From assembly GCA_004431415.1 (NCBI GenBank), contig QPMI01000210.1:85173-149172 (forward strand): 64,000 nt of DNA, read 5' to 3'. The stretch comes from Cyanophora paradoxa. Taxonomy: Eukaryota; Glaucocystophyceae; Cyanophorales; Cyanophoraceae. A program made the position numbers and the translations under genes. Below the pieces are notes generated by a model. That model was not told the DNA's origin. It made no database searches and saw only the letters and a program-made list of their open reading frames with translations. Below are positions 1 to 9,000 of this stretch, one piece after another. The first letter of the stretch is position 1, and every line of letters starts with the position of its first letter.

Positions 1-654
1 CTGCACTGCGAGGAAGGACCACTTGAGGCCGAACTTGCCCTCGGGGATGGCGTAGGCGGTGTCGATTTTAACGAGGGCCGCCACCAGGTCTCCGGTGCCG
101 ATGGTGGCGCGCTCGGTGATGAGGTAGTTGGACATGTCGACGACTGGGATCGTCTTGCGCTTGCCCGCCATCGTCTGCGTGCGGATGCGCATGTTGAGGT
201 ACTTGTAGAAGGCCTGGCCCGACTCCTTGTCGACCTTGATGCGCACGCTGGGCGTCTGCAGCACCGAGATCTGATCCTTGGAGAGGGCGCGCCCGGGCGA
301 GACCTTGAGCTTGGCCTGGTTCTGCTGCACGAACTCGCAGAATTTCGCGTCCAGGGCCTCCAGCAGCTTGAGGAACTCGTCCGCGGCTGGGTTCGTCTGG
401 CCGTCGACGGCGCTGAGATCGGTGAGGTCCAGCGTGTAAAATCCGCCGTTTTCTTCCATGACGAAGGCCTTCTTCTCGTCGCTCCAAGCCTTGCCTTGCT
501 CGGTGTTGATGCAGGGGTTGATGGTGACCATGGGCGGCGCGTACATCATGAGGCCCTGCAGGCCGTCGTACTTGGCCTTGATGCGGCCGTTGGCATCGAT
601 TTCGAAGGCGAGCTTGGCGGGGTCGATCTCGGTGGCGCTGCGGACGGTGGCCAT
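1..654 (-). CDS. Virus-like ssDNA-binding protein (cut by left edge)
   Basis: The frame is open without an intron from an ATG at 654 to the window edge, giving 218 residues and no stop yet. The ATG is preceded by ACGCAACC, close to the leader of the gene starting at 1663. The protein begins MATVRSATEIDP. A helical stretch (FLKLLEALDAKF) is followed by a segment around TPSVRIKVDKESGQ, then GTGDLVAALVKI and KFGLKWSFLAVQ at the edge. This order, with a terminal KFGxxWxxxxV strand, is what I know from OB-fold single-stranded-DNA-binding proteins of chloroviruses and related large algal DNA viruses. The match is by pattern memory only. The gene has no introns and lower GC than host genes, and it shares upstream motifs with its two minus-strand neighbours. 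A host protein of unknown function remains possible. Confidence 0.6.
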   Translation of the reverse strand, partial: MATVRSATEIDPAKLAFEIDANGRIKAKYDGLQGLMMYAPPMVTINPCINTEQGKAWSDEKKAFVMEENGGFYTLDLTDLSAVDGQTNPAADEFLKLLEALDAKFCEFVQQNQAKLKVSPGRALSKDQISVLQTPSVRIKVDKESGQAFYKYLNMRIRTQTMAGKRKTIPVVDMSNYLITERATIGTGDLVAALVKIDTAYAIPEGKFGLKWSFLAVQ

Positions 655-721
655 GGTTGCGTTAGCTTAGAGTGTGCTTCAGCCTAAGGCTAGAAAATAT
701 TTGAGGTCGCCCCGCCCGACT

Positions 722-741
722 TCAGCTGAGCGCTCAGGTGA
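722..741. promoter_or_regulatory. TCAGSTGA module upstream of the leftmost gene
   Basis: TCAGCTGA-GCGC-TCAGGTGA, the same two half-sites as at 1739-1781 but in swapped order. It lies about 70-90 bases upstream of the ATG at 654, with an AT-rich TATA-like element (CAAATATTTTC on minus) between. Confidence 0.5.
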
Positions 742-764
742 TTCAGGTAAAACACGTGTTCAAT

Positions 765-1049
765 TCAGCTCACTGGGGAGGGGAGGGCCTCGATCACGGC
801 TACGCGAATATTCGAGAGTCTAAATCTGGCGCTGGGGCTGGCGACGGCGTACAGGGTGATCTCGTTCTTGGCGGGATTGAGCATGATGTGCTGGAAGCAG
901 TCGCCCTTGCGGCACTCCAGCGAGATGTTGCGCAGCAGCCTGCAGTAGTTGAAGCAGATCTCGCCGTTCTCGTCGAGATCCTCGTCCATGGCCTCGTACT
1001 CGAAGATGCCGAAGGTGAGGCAGCAGGTGAAGTACTTGGGGGCGCACAT
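765..1049 (-). CDS. Small intronless cysteine-rich protein, unknown
   Basis: ATG at 1047-1049 to TGA at 765-767, 94 residues, no intron. It contains several cysteines (FTCCLTFG, CFNYC, LECRKGDC) and an acidic patch (EAMDEDLDENGE). No family recognised. The coding frame is supported by position: it sits between two other intronless minus-strand genes, has its own promoter-like block (TCAGGTGA half-site at 1117-1124, TTAAGAGGG TATA-like element, CACACT-containing leader), and overlaps no better frame. Reading as one unit of the viral-like island is inference. Confidence 0.55.
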   Translation of the reverse strand: MCAPKYFTCCLTFGIFEYEAMDEDLDENGEICFNYCRLLRNISLECRKGDCFQHIMLNPAKNEITLYAVASPSARFRLSNIRVAVIEALPSPVS

Positions 1050-1180
1050 TCTCTCGTTTGCTTGCTGATAAAGTGTGAGGAAACGAGGCCCCGCGCACCC
1101 TCTTAAGGCCCCGCGTCAGGTGAGCTTCAGACAAAGCCAGAAAACACGTGTTCAATTTCAGAGGGGCTACACTGTCAATT

Positions 1181-1663
1181 TCAGCACGGCTGCGGGATCT
1201 TGGCCTCGAGATCAAAGGTAATCGACCTATCGTCTATGCTAAAGGGATAATCGCACTGCTGGTGCAGCTGGTCGCGCTTGACGACCATCGAGCCCATCGC
1301 CCTGCGCGTCACCCAGATGTCGCACTCGTCGTGCTTGCCGAAGAAGGTGTAGGCAAGGGCGCGGCCCGAGGGCGAGATCGCCGCCCAGAACGCGGCCCAC
1401 TCCGGCACGACGACGGTGTCGGAATTCAGGCGCCCCGCGGCGAAGGTGATGATGCCGGCCGTGTGCCCAACGTGGGTCTTGATGCAGGAGATGAGGGTGA
1501 AGGAGAGGCCATCGTCGGCGAGCTTCATGAGGAGGGTCTTGCCGGGGCAGTCCCTGCAGTCGTAAACTACGCCGTGCTTGAGAACTTCCACCTCGCGTTC
1601 GATGGGCTCGCCGATCACGCGCACGGTGTATTCCTCGACGTTGAACTGGGCGACAAGGGCCAT
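1181..1663 (-). CDS. Intronless protein of unknown function (160 aa)
   Basis: ATG at 1661-1663 to TGA at 1181-1183, uninterrupted. The protein begins MALVAQFNVEEYTV and looks like an all-beta domain: alternating hydrophobic segments (EVEVLKHGVVYDC, GLSFTLISCIKTHVG, ALAYTFFGKHDECDIW) and a pair CRDC near residue 37. I do not recognise the family. It has the clearest promoter of the island: a TATAA box about 60 bases upstream and two full copies of a TCAGGTGA-GCGC-TCAGCTGA module behind it. No introns, unlike the host genes that begin at 3.9 kb. Confidence 0.6.
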   Translation of the reverse strand: MALVAQFNVEEYTVRVIGEPIEREVEVLKHGVVYDCRDCPGKTLLMKLADDGLSFTLISCIKTHVGHTAGIITFAAGRLNSDTVVVPEWAAFWAAISPSGRALAYTFFGKHDECDIWVTRRAMGSMVVKRDQLHQQCDYPFSIDDRSITFDLEAKIPQPC

Positions 1664-1724
1664 GTTGCCTGCTGGTTGCGTTGAGAGAGATTGAGAGTGT
1701 GAGGGGAACGCCGCGTGCCGCGCG

Positions 1725-1732
1725 CTTATAAA
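1725..1732 (-). promoter_or_regulatory. TATA box of the 1181-1663 gene
   Basis: On the minus strand the sequence reads TTTATAAG, 62 bases before the ATG at 1663. The leader between them carries TCACACTCTC, a motif that recurs as CACACTCT before the gene starting at 654 and as TCACACTTT before the gene starting at 1049. Confidence 0.6.
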
Positions 1733-1738
1733 GGCCGT

Positions 1739-1791
1739 TCAGGTGAGCGCTCAGCTGAGGGTCAGGTGAGCGCTCAGCTGACGTTCAGGTG
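1739..1791. promoter_or_regulatory. Repeated TCAGSTGA half-site module
   Basis: Two copies of TCAGGTGAGCGCTCAGCTGA at 1739-1758 and 1762-1781, then a third half-site TCAGGTGA. Each half is an E-box-like 8-mer, and the pair flanks GCGC. The same half-sites in reversed order stand at 722-741 upstream of the gene starting at 654, and one half-site is at 1117-1124 upstream of the gene starting at 1049. Binding by a shared factor is inferred. Confidence 0.6.
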
Positions 1792-1810
1792 AGGGCAACT
1801 TGAAAATTCG

Positions 1811-1862
1811 GCGTCATTTACGTCCGCGTCATTTACGTCAGCGTCATTTACGTCACGGAGTT
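1811..1862 (+). promoter_or_regulatory. Triple GCGTCATTTACGTC array
   Basis: Three near-tandem copies of GCGTCATTTACGTC with one-base spacers, then ACGGAGTT. The sites resemble bZIP/CRE-type ACGTCA elements. It stands about 90 bases before the ATG at 1950. Downstream come a CCTGGCCCCGGGCCCAGG palindrome and an A8 tract. The whole 52-base block recurs at 2642-2693. Confidence 0.6.
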
Positions 1863-1949
1863 GGGACTCGGCCCTGGCCCCGGGCCCAGGCCTCGCCCGT
1901 AAAAAAAAGGACTTGGACTTGGCGCCATTTTCTAAAGCTCTGCTGTACC

Positions 1950-2333
1950 ATGGAGCCCGCTATCTCCCAGCTAGTCTCTCAGGGCGCCAAGCTCGACAAG
2001 GCCCTGAACATCTACCTTCAGCTGATCGAGCTGGCCTGGCCCGAGCCAATGATAGCTCAGGCCTGCAAATCGCTCCACGTGGCGTTCGATGCGCCGTTCT
2101 CAGGTGACCCGGATCAGGTGACATCCTGGACCAAGGAGGAGATAAAGGCCGACTTCGAGGCGCTTTTCTCATTTATGAGCAAGAAGTATGCCGAAATCGA
2201 AGCAGCTAAGGCCTCAGCAGCCGAAGGCGGTGAAGCCCCAGCCGAAGGCCCTGCCGGCGACGAAGGCACCGAAGTTCAAGGCGCTGGGCCCTCTGCAGAG
2301 GGCGAAGGCCAAGGCAGACCTGCGTCCGCGTAG
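1950..2333 (+). CDS. Acidic intronless protein, overlaps next gene
   Basis: ATG at 1950 in a good context (CCATGG) to TAG at 2333, 127 residues. The N-terminal two thirds are helical (LDKALNIYLQLIELAWPEP, ALFSFMSKKYAEIEAAKAS). The C-terminus is acidic and low complexity (GGEAPAEGPAGDEGTE). No family recognised. A second frame starts at 2188 inside it and runs past its stop, so 146 bases are shared. I chose this ATG because it is the first after the promoter-like array at 1811-1862. Confidence 0.5.
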   Translation: MEPAISQLVSQGAKLDKALNIYLQLIELAWPEPMIAQACKSLHVAFDAPFSGDPDQVTSWTKEEIKADFEALFSFMSKKYAEIEAAKASAAEGGEAPAEGPAGDEGTEVQGAGPSAEGEGQGRPASA

Positions 2334-2595
2334 CCCCAAGGAGATAGCCAAGGAGGCCAGCAGCCACAGGCCCGACTGGCCGGCGCCGGCGCCCTACCGC
2401 TACCTCAAGCTGGACAAGAGCAACGATACGGGCTTCACCAGGAGGAGGTGGCCTGAGCCCCTCAGGTGGCTGGAGCCAAGGGAGATCAAGTCCGGAGGCG
2501 GTATCGAGCTAGCGCTAGCGCTGGGCGGCGGCGGTGCAGACTTGGAAGAGCAGGCCCTGCTAGATACCATCAACTTGGGCCAGGTAGAGCTGTGA
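2188..2595 (+). CDS. Basic proline/lysine-rich protein in overlapping frame
   Basis: ATG at 2188 to TGA at 2595, 135 residues, in the +1 frame relative to the gene at 1950-2333. The N-terminal half is strongly basic (PKAVKPQPKALPATKAPKFK). A more ordinary segment follows (YRYLKLDKSNDTGFTRRRW). The composition resembles a DNA-binding or virion-core tail, but no family is recognised. It could be expressed by leaky scanning, reinitiation or frameshifting. It could also be the main product, with the upstream frame minor. Confidence 0.45.
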   Translation: MPKSKQLRPQQPKAVKPQPKALPATKAPKFKALGPLQRAKAKADLRPRSPKEIAKEASSHRPDWPAPAPYRYLKLDKSNDTGFTRRRWPEPLRWLEPREIKSGGGIELALALGGGGADLEEQALLDTINLGQVEL

Positions 2596-3936
2596 TATCT
2601 AGCTAGCGCTAGCGCTTGCTGAATTAATTAACCGAAGGGTCGCGTCATTTACGTCCGCGTCATTTACGTCAGCGTCATTTACGTCACGGAGTTTGCCGGC
2701 GACTCGGGACCTGGGCCAGGGCCCGAGAAAAAAAATTCGAGACTTGGAAAAATAGGGTATCCCTAATACCGCTAGTACCAGTTAGTACCAGTAGCTACTA
2801 GTACCGCTAGTACTACGTAGTACTACTTAGTACTACTACTGTACTACTTAGTACTACTACTGTACTACTTAGTACTACTTGCTCAGTACTACTAGCTACC
2901 GGTACTGGTACACCTTTTTGGCAGGAGTCGTTGTCCATGGAGCGCATGCCGGGGCGCCGCCGCCTTGAGCTTCGGCCTCCGCCCTCCTGGGCCTCTGGCC
3001 CCCCGGCCCCCGGCCCGCGGCAGCCGTCGCCCCGGCCCCCATCCGGATCGCGGGGCGGGATGCCATGATGCCTATAGACCCGGGGCGGGATGCCTCATGA
3101 TCACCGAGTCAGCTGCGCACGCCCGTGCGCTCGACAGCGTTAGCGCTAGCGCTAGCGCAATACAGCGCTCGCCCGCCGCCCAGTCGCTCGAAGCGCTAGC
3201 GCATCTAGCGCTGCGCTAGCGCTTGCGCATGCATGCAATTGTCCCCGCGCCGGCTCGAGCTTGACTCAGTGAGCTTGAGTGCCGTCACGGCTTGATATTT
3301 CCTCTACCCCCACTTCGGGCTTCACCTCCCTACCCCTGCGTCCAACTTTTCAAACTTTCTCTGCGCATTCCTCCCGGGCATGGTGCAGATGGCGATCACA
3401 CCATCATGCGTGCCATTGATGGTGTGATGGCGCGCGCAGGGCATCTACGTTCGTCAGCCTCGGAGCTGCGTCCCGCGCCTGCGGATTCGCTGTCTCGAGA
3501 ACAAGCCTCAGCTCAGCACCTCGGCGAAGAAGGCCCTGCGGTGCACGGAGGACGCGTGCAGGGGCGCGATGATGCTGCTCGCTTCGGGGCAGCAGGCTCG
3601 TGCTGCGGCGCTTCTGCGGGTTCGTGGAGAAAGAGTTTTAAATTCCAACCCGCCCGCTGCGCCGATCAAATCGGGCTCGCATTGACTTTCGCGGCGTCGC
3701 GCAGCGCGCGCTAGGCTTGGGCGCGGACGAGGCCGCTTCTGCCGTGAACCGGCTTGGTGAGCAGCTCAGCGGCCTGATCGTCGGCGGACACGGCCAACGC
3801 GCCTGATCATCTCTCATGATCACCTTTCAGCTCATTTCCTTGCTCTTTGTACTTCACACGTCAAGCTAGGCCGTTTGTATAAAATGTACAGTTGAATATC
3901 TGCCTTCGAACGTAGCTTCGGCGGGCAGCTGCAGCC
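2596..3936. repeat. Noncoding, repetitive stretch
   Basis: After the promoter copy at 2642-2693 come: a TAGTAC/TACTAC-rich array at about 2770-2910; a GC-rich stretch with a possible 44-codon frame at 2937-3071; clustered AGCGCTAGCGCT palindromes at about 3138-3230 that match copies at 2504-2520 and 2603-2615; and ordinary sequence to 3936. Frames seen between 3292 and 3823 show no recognisable protein. Confidence 0.5.
2642..2693 (+). promoter_or_regulatory. Second copy of the triple ACGTC array
   Basis: Base-for-base copy of 1811-1862. It is again followed by a CCTGGGCCAGGGCCC palindrome, an A8 tract and ACTTGG, so the whole promoter block is duplicated. No long frame follows; the first ATG in a similar context is at 2937 (44 codons). 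Confidence 0.6.
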
Positions 3937-5639
3937 TCAGCGGACGGGCCGCACGGCGACTGCGGCGTCGCCCCAGGCGGCGAGGGCTGCGCGCAGCGAG
4001 GCCTCGGGGAGGCCCGGGCGGGCGTGGGCGACCAGCGCCGGCCGGGGGCGGCGCTCGGCGAGGCGCGCGAGGGCGGCGTAGGGCTCCGGGCCGGCGAAGA
4101 TGTGGTCCACCTCGACGCGCTCCAGGGGCCCCGCCACCGAGGCGAGGCCCGCCGCCTCCTCCACGCTCAGCGCCCGCTCGCAGGCGGAAAAGAAGCGGCG
4201 GAGGGCGCGCGCGCCGGCGGCGATGAGGCGGGCGGCGGCGGGGGCGGGGCCGGCTCGCGGCCGGGCCGGCAGACGAGCTCGAGGTCGAGGACGGCGAGCC
4301 GGGGGAAGGAGCCCTCGAGGAGGGCGGCGGCCGCCTCGGCGAGGGCGGGGCCGGCGAGCAGGCGGAGGGCGAGGCGGCGCAGCGGCAGCGGGGCCAGGCA
4401 CGCCACCCGCCCCGCCGAGCCCTCGTCCAGCTGCGGCCCGCTCTTTAGGGGCGGGGGCGGGGGGGCGGGGGGTACGGCGCACGCAGAGGTCGAGTGCCTC
4501 GAGGGAGGAGAAGCGGGGCAGGGAGGGGAGGACGTCGGGGGGCAGGGGCGGCGAGGGCGCCTCGTCGAAGCCGCGGAGGGCGAGGGAGAGGAGGCGCGGG
4601 GCGGCGGGGCCGGCGGCGAGGGCGGAGAGCCCCTCGAGGGGCTCGGCGCTGGGGCCGCCCGGGCGGAGGGAGAGGTGGAGGGAGAGGCGGAGCTCCTGGA
4701 GGCGGGGGAAGCGGGCCACGGCCGCCACGGAGGCCGGCGAGGCGGCGGGGAGGGCCAGCGCGGAGAGGGAGGGGAGGGCGGCGGCGAGGGCGGCGACGGC
4801 CTCGGGCGGGGTGCAGAGCTGGCTGGGGGCGAGGGCGAGCTCGCGGAGGGCGGGGAGGCGGGCGAGGAGGGCGGCGAGGGCGTCCCCGGGCAGCAGGCAG
4901 GCCGCGGAGGCGAGGGGCCCCAGGAGGGCGAGGGAGCGCAGGCGCGGCGCCCGCTCTAGGGCGGCGACGAGGGCGGCGGCGAGGGCGCCGAGGGAGGGCA
5001 GGCGGGGGCGGAGGGCGTCGGGGTCGAGGCCGGCGTCGCGCTGCAGGTCCTCGTGCGGCCAGACGCCCCCGAAGGCGCCCAGCTCCGCCCCCTCCAGGTG
5101 CCCCGCGAGGCCCGCGAGGAGCAGGCACCCCCCCGCGCCCGCCCTCACCACCGCCGCCCGCCTGCACTCGCCGAGAGCGAACTCGTCACGGGCTGTTCGA
5201 CCCTAGCTGTGGGATCGCGCGCCCTAGCTCATCGTCACGTACCGTGCGCGCCGCGCGGCGTCGCTACCGCTGCTGTAAAAGCTGTCGCAGGCGAGCACGA
5301 GGGAGACACGCCGCACGCCGAGCAGCGCGCCAATCTCCACGCGCTGCCCGCGCCGCGGCGATCAGGCGCAACGCATTAGGCGTCCGCAAAGCGCACCGTC
5401 AGCCACGATCGTACGCAAGCCTCGAAGAACGCAGGCTCGCCAGGGTGGGCGCCGATGCTGGCCGGGAGGCGCAGCTCAGGGAATACGACGGTCCGCACCG
5501 CCGCGCAGAAGCGCCTGCTGACGAGCGCAAGCTTGCCGGTTTCGAAGGCGTCGTGCAGGGAGAGTCGGCCCAAAATCTCGACCAGGAGAGCGTCGGGCAG
5601 CCGATCGAGCGGCGATGTCGGCGCCAGTTTGCGGCGCGA
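3937..5639 (-). CDS. F-box / leucine-rich-repeat protein
   Basis: Probable substrate adaptor of an SCF ubiquitin ligase. The first visible exon (to 5397) encodes an F-box: SPLDRLPDALLVEILGRL, then LALVSRRFCAAV. Exons at 5343-5243 (RVEIGALLGVRRVSL), 5161-4483 and from 4430 follow, joined by GT-AG introns. The 5161-4483 exon carries degenerate leucine repeats (PSLGALAAALVAALERAP, LPALRELALAPS, PSLSALALPA, FPRLQELRLSLH). The last part ends AALAAWGDAAVAVRPVR with TGA at 3937. The frame changes near 4240-4265 without a convincing splice site. The region is a G/C homopolymer, so a missed GC-AG intron or an indel is possible. No initiator ATG was found; the start given is the upstream limit of clear F-box coding. 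Confidence 0.6.
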
Positions 5640-6069
5640 CGAGCTACGATATCGATCGCTTGTGCGGCGCCGGCGCCCGCTCGCCGGACTGCGCTACAGC
5701 TTGTACATATGCATGTACGTGTAGTTTTTCGCCGTCGACGTCCTTGTCCGATACCCCCCATAGCCAGCGAACGAAGGGCTTCTCCCCCGGCCCTGGACTC
5801 CAGCCAGGCTTAAAAAAGCTTGGATCAAATTGGACTGTCAAATTCGCCAGTGAGCTCGAGCCGGCAGTGTCGCGCGCGGCGCAAAATCGCACTGCCGGTT
5901 TTATGGACCGACATCCTACAGGCTTGCTTCAGAGGCCCAACGGAGGCCAAGAATCGGTCAATCGAAGGGCCCATGGCCATGACCAGCGGAGGCCAAGCCC
6001 GTCACAGCTCCCGGGCCAGGCCGGGACGTCGACGATTGAGAAAAGAAAGGCCGCGCCCATAGCTAGGGA
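5640..6069. other. Spacer between two minus-strand genes
   Basis: Lies between the 5' side of the F-box gene and the stop of the BRCT gene at 6070. It may hold the missing first exon of the F-box gene. I see no repeat, RNA gene or conserved frame in it. Confidence 0.4.
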
Positions 6070-9000
6070 TCACCCCGACTTGGCGCGGCGGCGCTTGGTG
6101 GGGGCGGCCCCGCCGGCGGGGGCCTCCCCGCCGGGCTCCTCGCTGGCGCCCTCGGGGGCGGCCGGCCGCTTGCCGTTGCCCTCGCGCCGCTGCTTCGTGC
6201 CGCTCTTCTCGCGGCGCCTGCGGGAGGGCTCCTCCCCCGCCTCGGGCTCGCGCTCCTCGGGGGCCGAGGCCGGGGGCGGCGTCTCCTCCGAGGGCGGCAC
6301 GTCGAAGTGCACCCGCTTCGCCGTCCCCTGCGCCCGCCCCCCGCCCCCTCCTTCTCCTCCTCCTCGTCCTGCGCGGCGACCCGCACGCCGACGACCGCCC
6401 GCACGACCGAGGCCGCCCCGCCGGCCACGGCGCTCGCCGCCGCCACGATCGCCGCCTGTGCCGCCGCCGCCCCGCCGGGAGTCCCGCCCGCCTCGCGCTC
6501 CCCGGCGCGCTTGTGCCGGGCGCTCCCGGGCGAGCTGGCGGCGGGGGATGGGCGGGCGGCCGAGGAGGCCGAGGGGGAGCCGCGGCTGGAGCCCCCGATC
6601 GAGAGCACGAACTGCGGCGTCGTCGGCGGCGCTGAAGCGGCGCGCAGGCCAGGGCGGGGCGGGGCGGACGCTGTCCCAGGAGAAGGCGCGGGCGTCGCCC
6701 CCGAAGGCGGCCCGGTCCTCCCGCTCGTGGACCACCACGAGGTCCGCCCCGGCCACCTCCTCGGCGGCGCTCAGCAGCCGCCCGCCCCCGAACTGCCCGC
6801 GCGTCACACCGGGGCGGGGCGCGGGAGAGGGGGGAGGGAGGGGGCAGGGCGCACGTCCTGGACGAGGACGCGGAGGGTGCGCCACTTATCGCGGTGCTGC
6901 TCGCGGAAGCGCTGCGTCGCCGCCACCCGCTTCCCCTTCAGGGCCGACTCCTGCGGCGCCTCCCCGTACCGCGTCTCCTCCAGGAAGCTGCGGGGCGCTG
7001 AGGGGCGGCAGGGGCGCCGGCTCGAGGCGGGCGCACCGGCCGGCGCGGTGCGAGGCCTCGAGCCACTCGACGGGGAGGAGCCAGCGGCCCGTGAGCACCC
7101 CCGCGAGCGTCTTCACTGCGCGCGCCAGCGCGCCTCGAGGCCGGCGGGAGGAGGCAGGGGCGGCGGGGCCGGCGGGCGGGGCGCGGCGCACGCGTGCGGG
7201 CGCCCGGCGGGGCGACGAAGTGCGTGGCGCGCTCGTCGATGGTCTGCCCGCTCGTCTCCGCGGCGACCTGCGCCGCCATCGGGCGGCCGCTGGGGAAAGG
7301 AGCGGGAAGGGTGCGGACCTCGCCGCCGAGGTCCCGGACCATGCGCTGGAGGCGCGCCTTGGCCTCCGCGGGGAGACCCCGCCCTCCCCTTCATCCCCGT
7401 CACCAGCACCACTGCCCGCCCCGTCAGCGCCCCGGCGTTCGGCGAAGGGCGGCGGCGCGGCGCACCCGGGACCCGCCCGCGCGAGCGGCGGAAGCTGCTG
7501 GCGGCGGCGGCGGCCGACTCGGCCGCAGACGCCGGGCTCGCGCGCAGGCCTGCCACCGGGTGCCCGAGCCGCCGGCCGCGCTGCCCCGCCCGCCCCCCGC
7601 CGCCCGCGGGGCGCGCCTCGGGGCCCCCTCCGCATCGCCCTCCGCCCCCTCCGCCTCGTCGGAGGGGCCTCCCTCCTCCGCGCCCTCGCCCTCGCCCTCG
7701 CCCTCGTTCTCGCCGTCGCCCTCCTCGTCGGCGTCGGCGGCGTGCGCGTCGGAGCGCCGCATAGAGCGCCGGTCGATCTCCAGCACCTCCGGTGCCGCCC
7801 CCGGCCGCACGGGCGTCCGCGTGCCCTCCACGGACCCCTCCGCGCCACCCTTCTTCGCCGCCGCCGCAGCTGCGAGGCGCGCGCGGGTCTCCGCCGCCTC
7901 TGCCTCCGCCTTCGCAACGGCGGCCTCGAGGAGAGTCACCTGCGGCCCGTCAGCGCACCAGCCGCGCGCTGCGGAGGGGCGGCACGGCGCGCCTGCTCGG
8001 CCGCCGCCGTCCGTGCCGCCTGTGCCTCGGCGAGCGCGGCGATGCGGGCGGCGTCGGCCTCGGCGGCGACTGCGGCCGAGCGCTGCGCCTCGGCCTGCGC
8101 GAGGAGGAGCGCCTCGGCCGCCTGCCCCGCCGCCGCCTCCGCGAGCCGCGCCTCCTCCCGCGCCCTCGACGCCGCTCCTCCGCCTCCTCGCCCGCCGCCG
8201 CAGCTCCCCGCGCTCCTCCCCCGCCGCCGCCGCCGCCGTTGCCGCCTCCTCCTCGGCCCTCGCGGCCCGCTGCTCGGCCTCCCGCAGGCGCCCCTCCAGC
8301 TCCTCCACGCGGGCCGCCGCCTCTCTCGCGCGCGCCTCCGCCGCCTCCGCCTCCGCCGCCCGCCGCTCGGCCGCCGCCAGCGCCTCCGCCTGCGCCGCCT
8401 CGCGCTCCCGGGCCTCCTGCAGCGCCGCCTCCGCCGCCGCGCGCAGGGCCTCCGCCTCCTCCGCCGACAGCCGTGCAATGTCCGCCGCCTCCTCTGCCGC
8501 TGTAGCGCGCCCGTCCGCCTCGCGCGCCGCCCGCTCCGCATCCTCCAGCGCGGCCTCAGCGGCCGCGGCGCGCTCGGCGGCCGCGGTGCTGGCCGCCTCG
8601 GCCTCCTCCGCGGCGAGGCGGGCCGACTCCAGCGCCGCAGCGAGCGCCCCGAGGCGCGCCTGGGCGTCCAGCAGGGCTCCCTCCGCGTCCAGAGCGCGCT
8701 CCTCGGCGGCGGCCTGCGCGGCCTCCGCCTGGGCGCGCCCGGCGGCGGCGGCTTCGGCACGCGCCTCGGCCTCCGCCAGCGCCTCCTGCGCGAGCTCCTT
8801 CCCGGCCGCGAGGCCCCGAGGCGCTCCTCCAGCGCCGCCCGCTCCTTCAGCGCCGCCGCCTCCGCCGCCTCCGCCGCGCCTCCGCCTCGGCCGCCCGCCG
8901 CTCGGCCGCCGCCAGCGTCTCCGCCTGCGCCGCCTCGCGCTCCCGGGCCTCCTGCAGCGCCGCCTCCGCCGCCGCGCGCTGGGCCTCCGCCTCCTCCGCA

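Noticed and set aside
2937-3071. 44-codon frame after the second promoter copy
   Set aside because: Short, Pro/Arg-rich and without any recognisable feature. Kept only as a remark under the spacer.
3292-3823. Frames of 60-140 codons in the spacer after the island
   Set aside because: No family, no promoter continuity, and composition fits chance.
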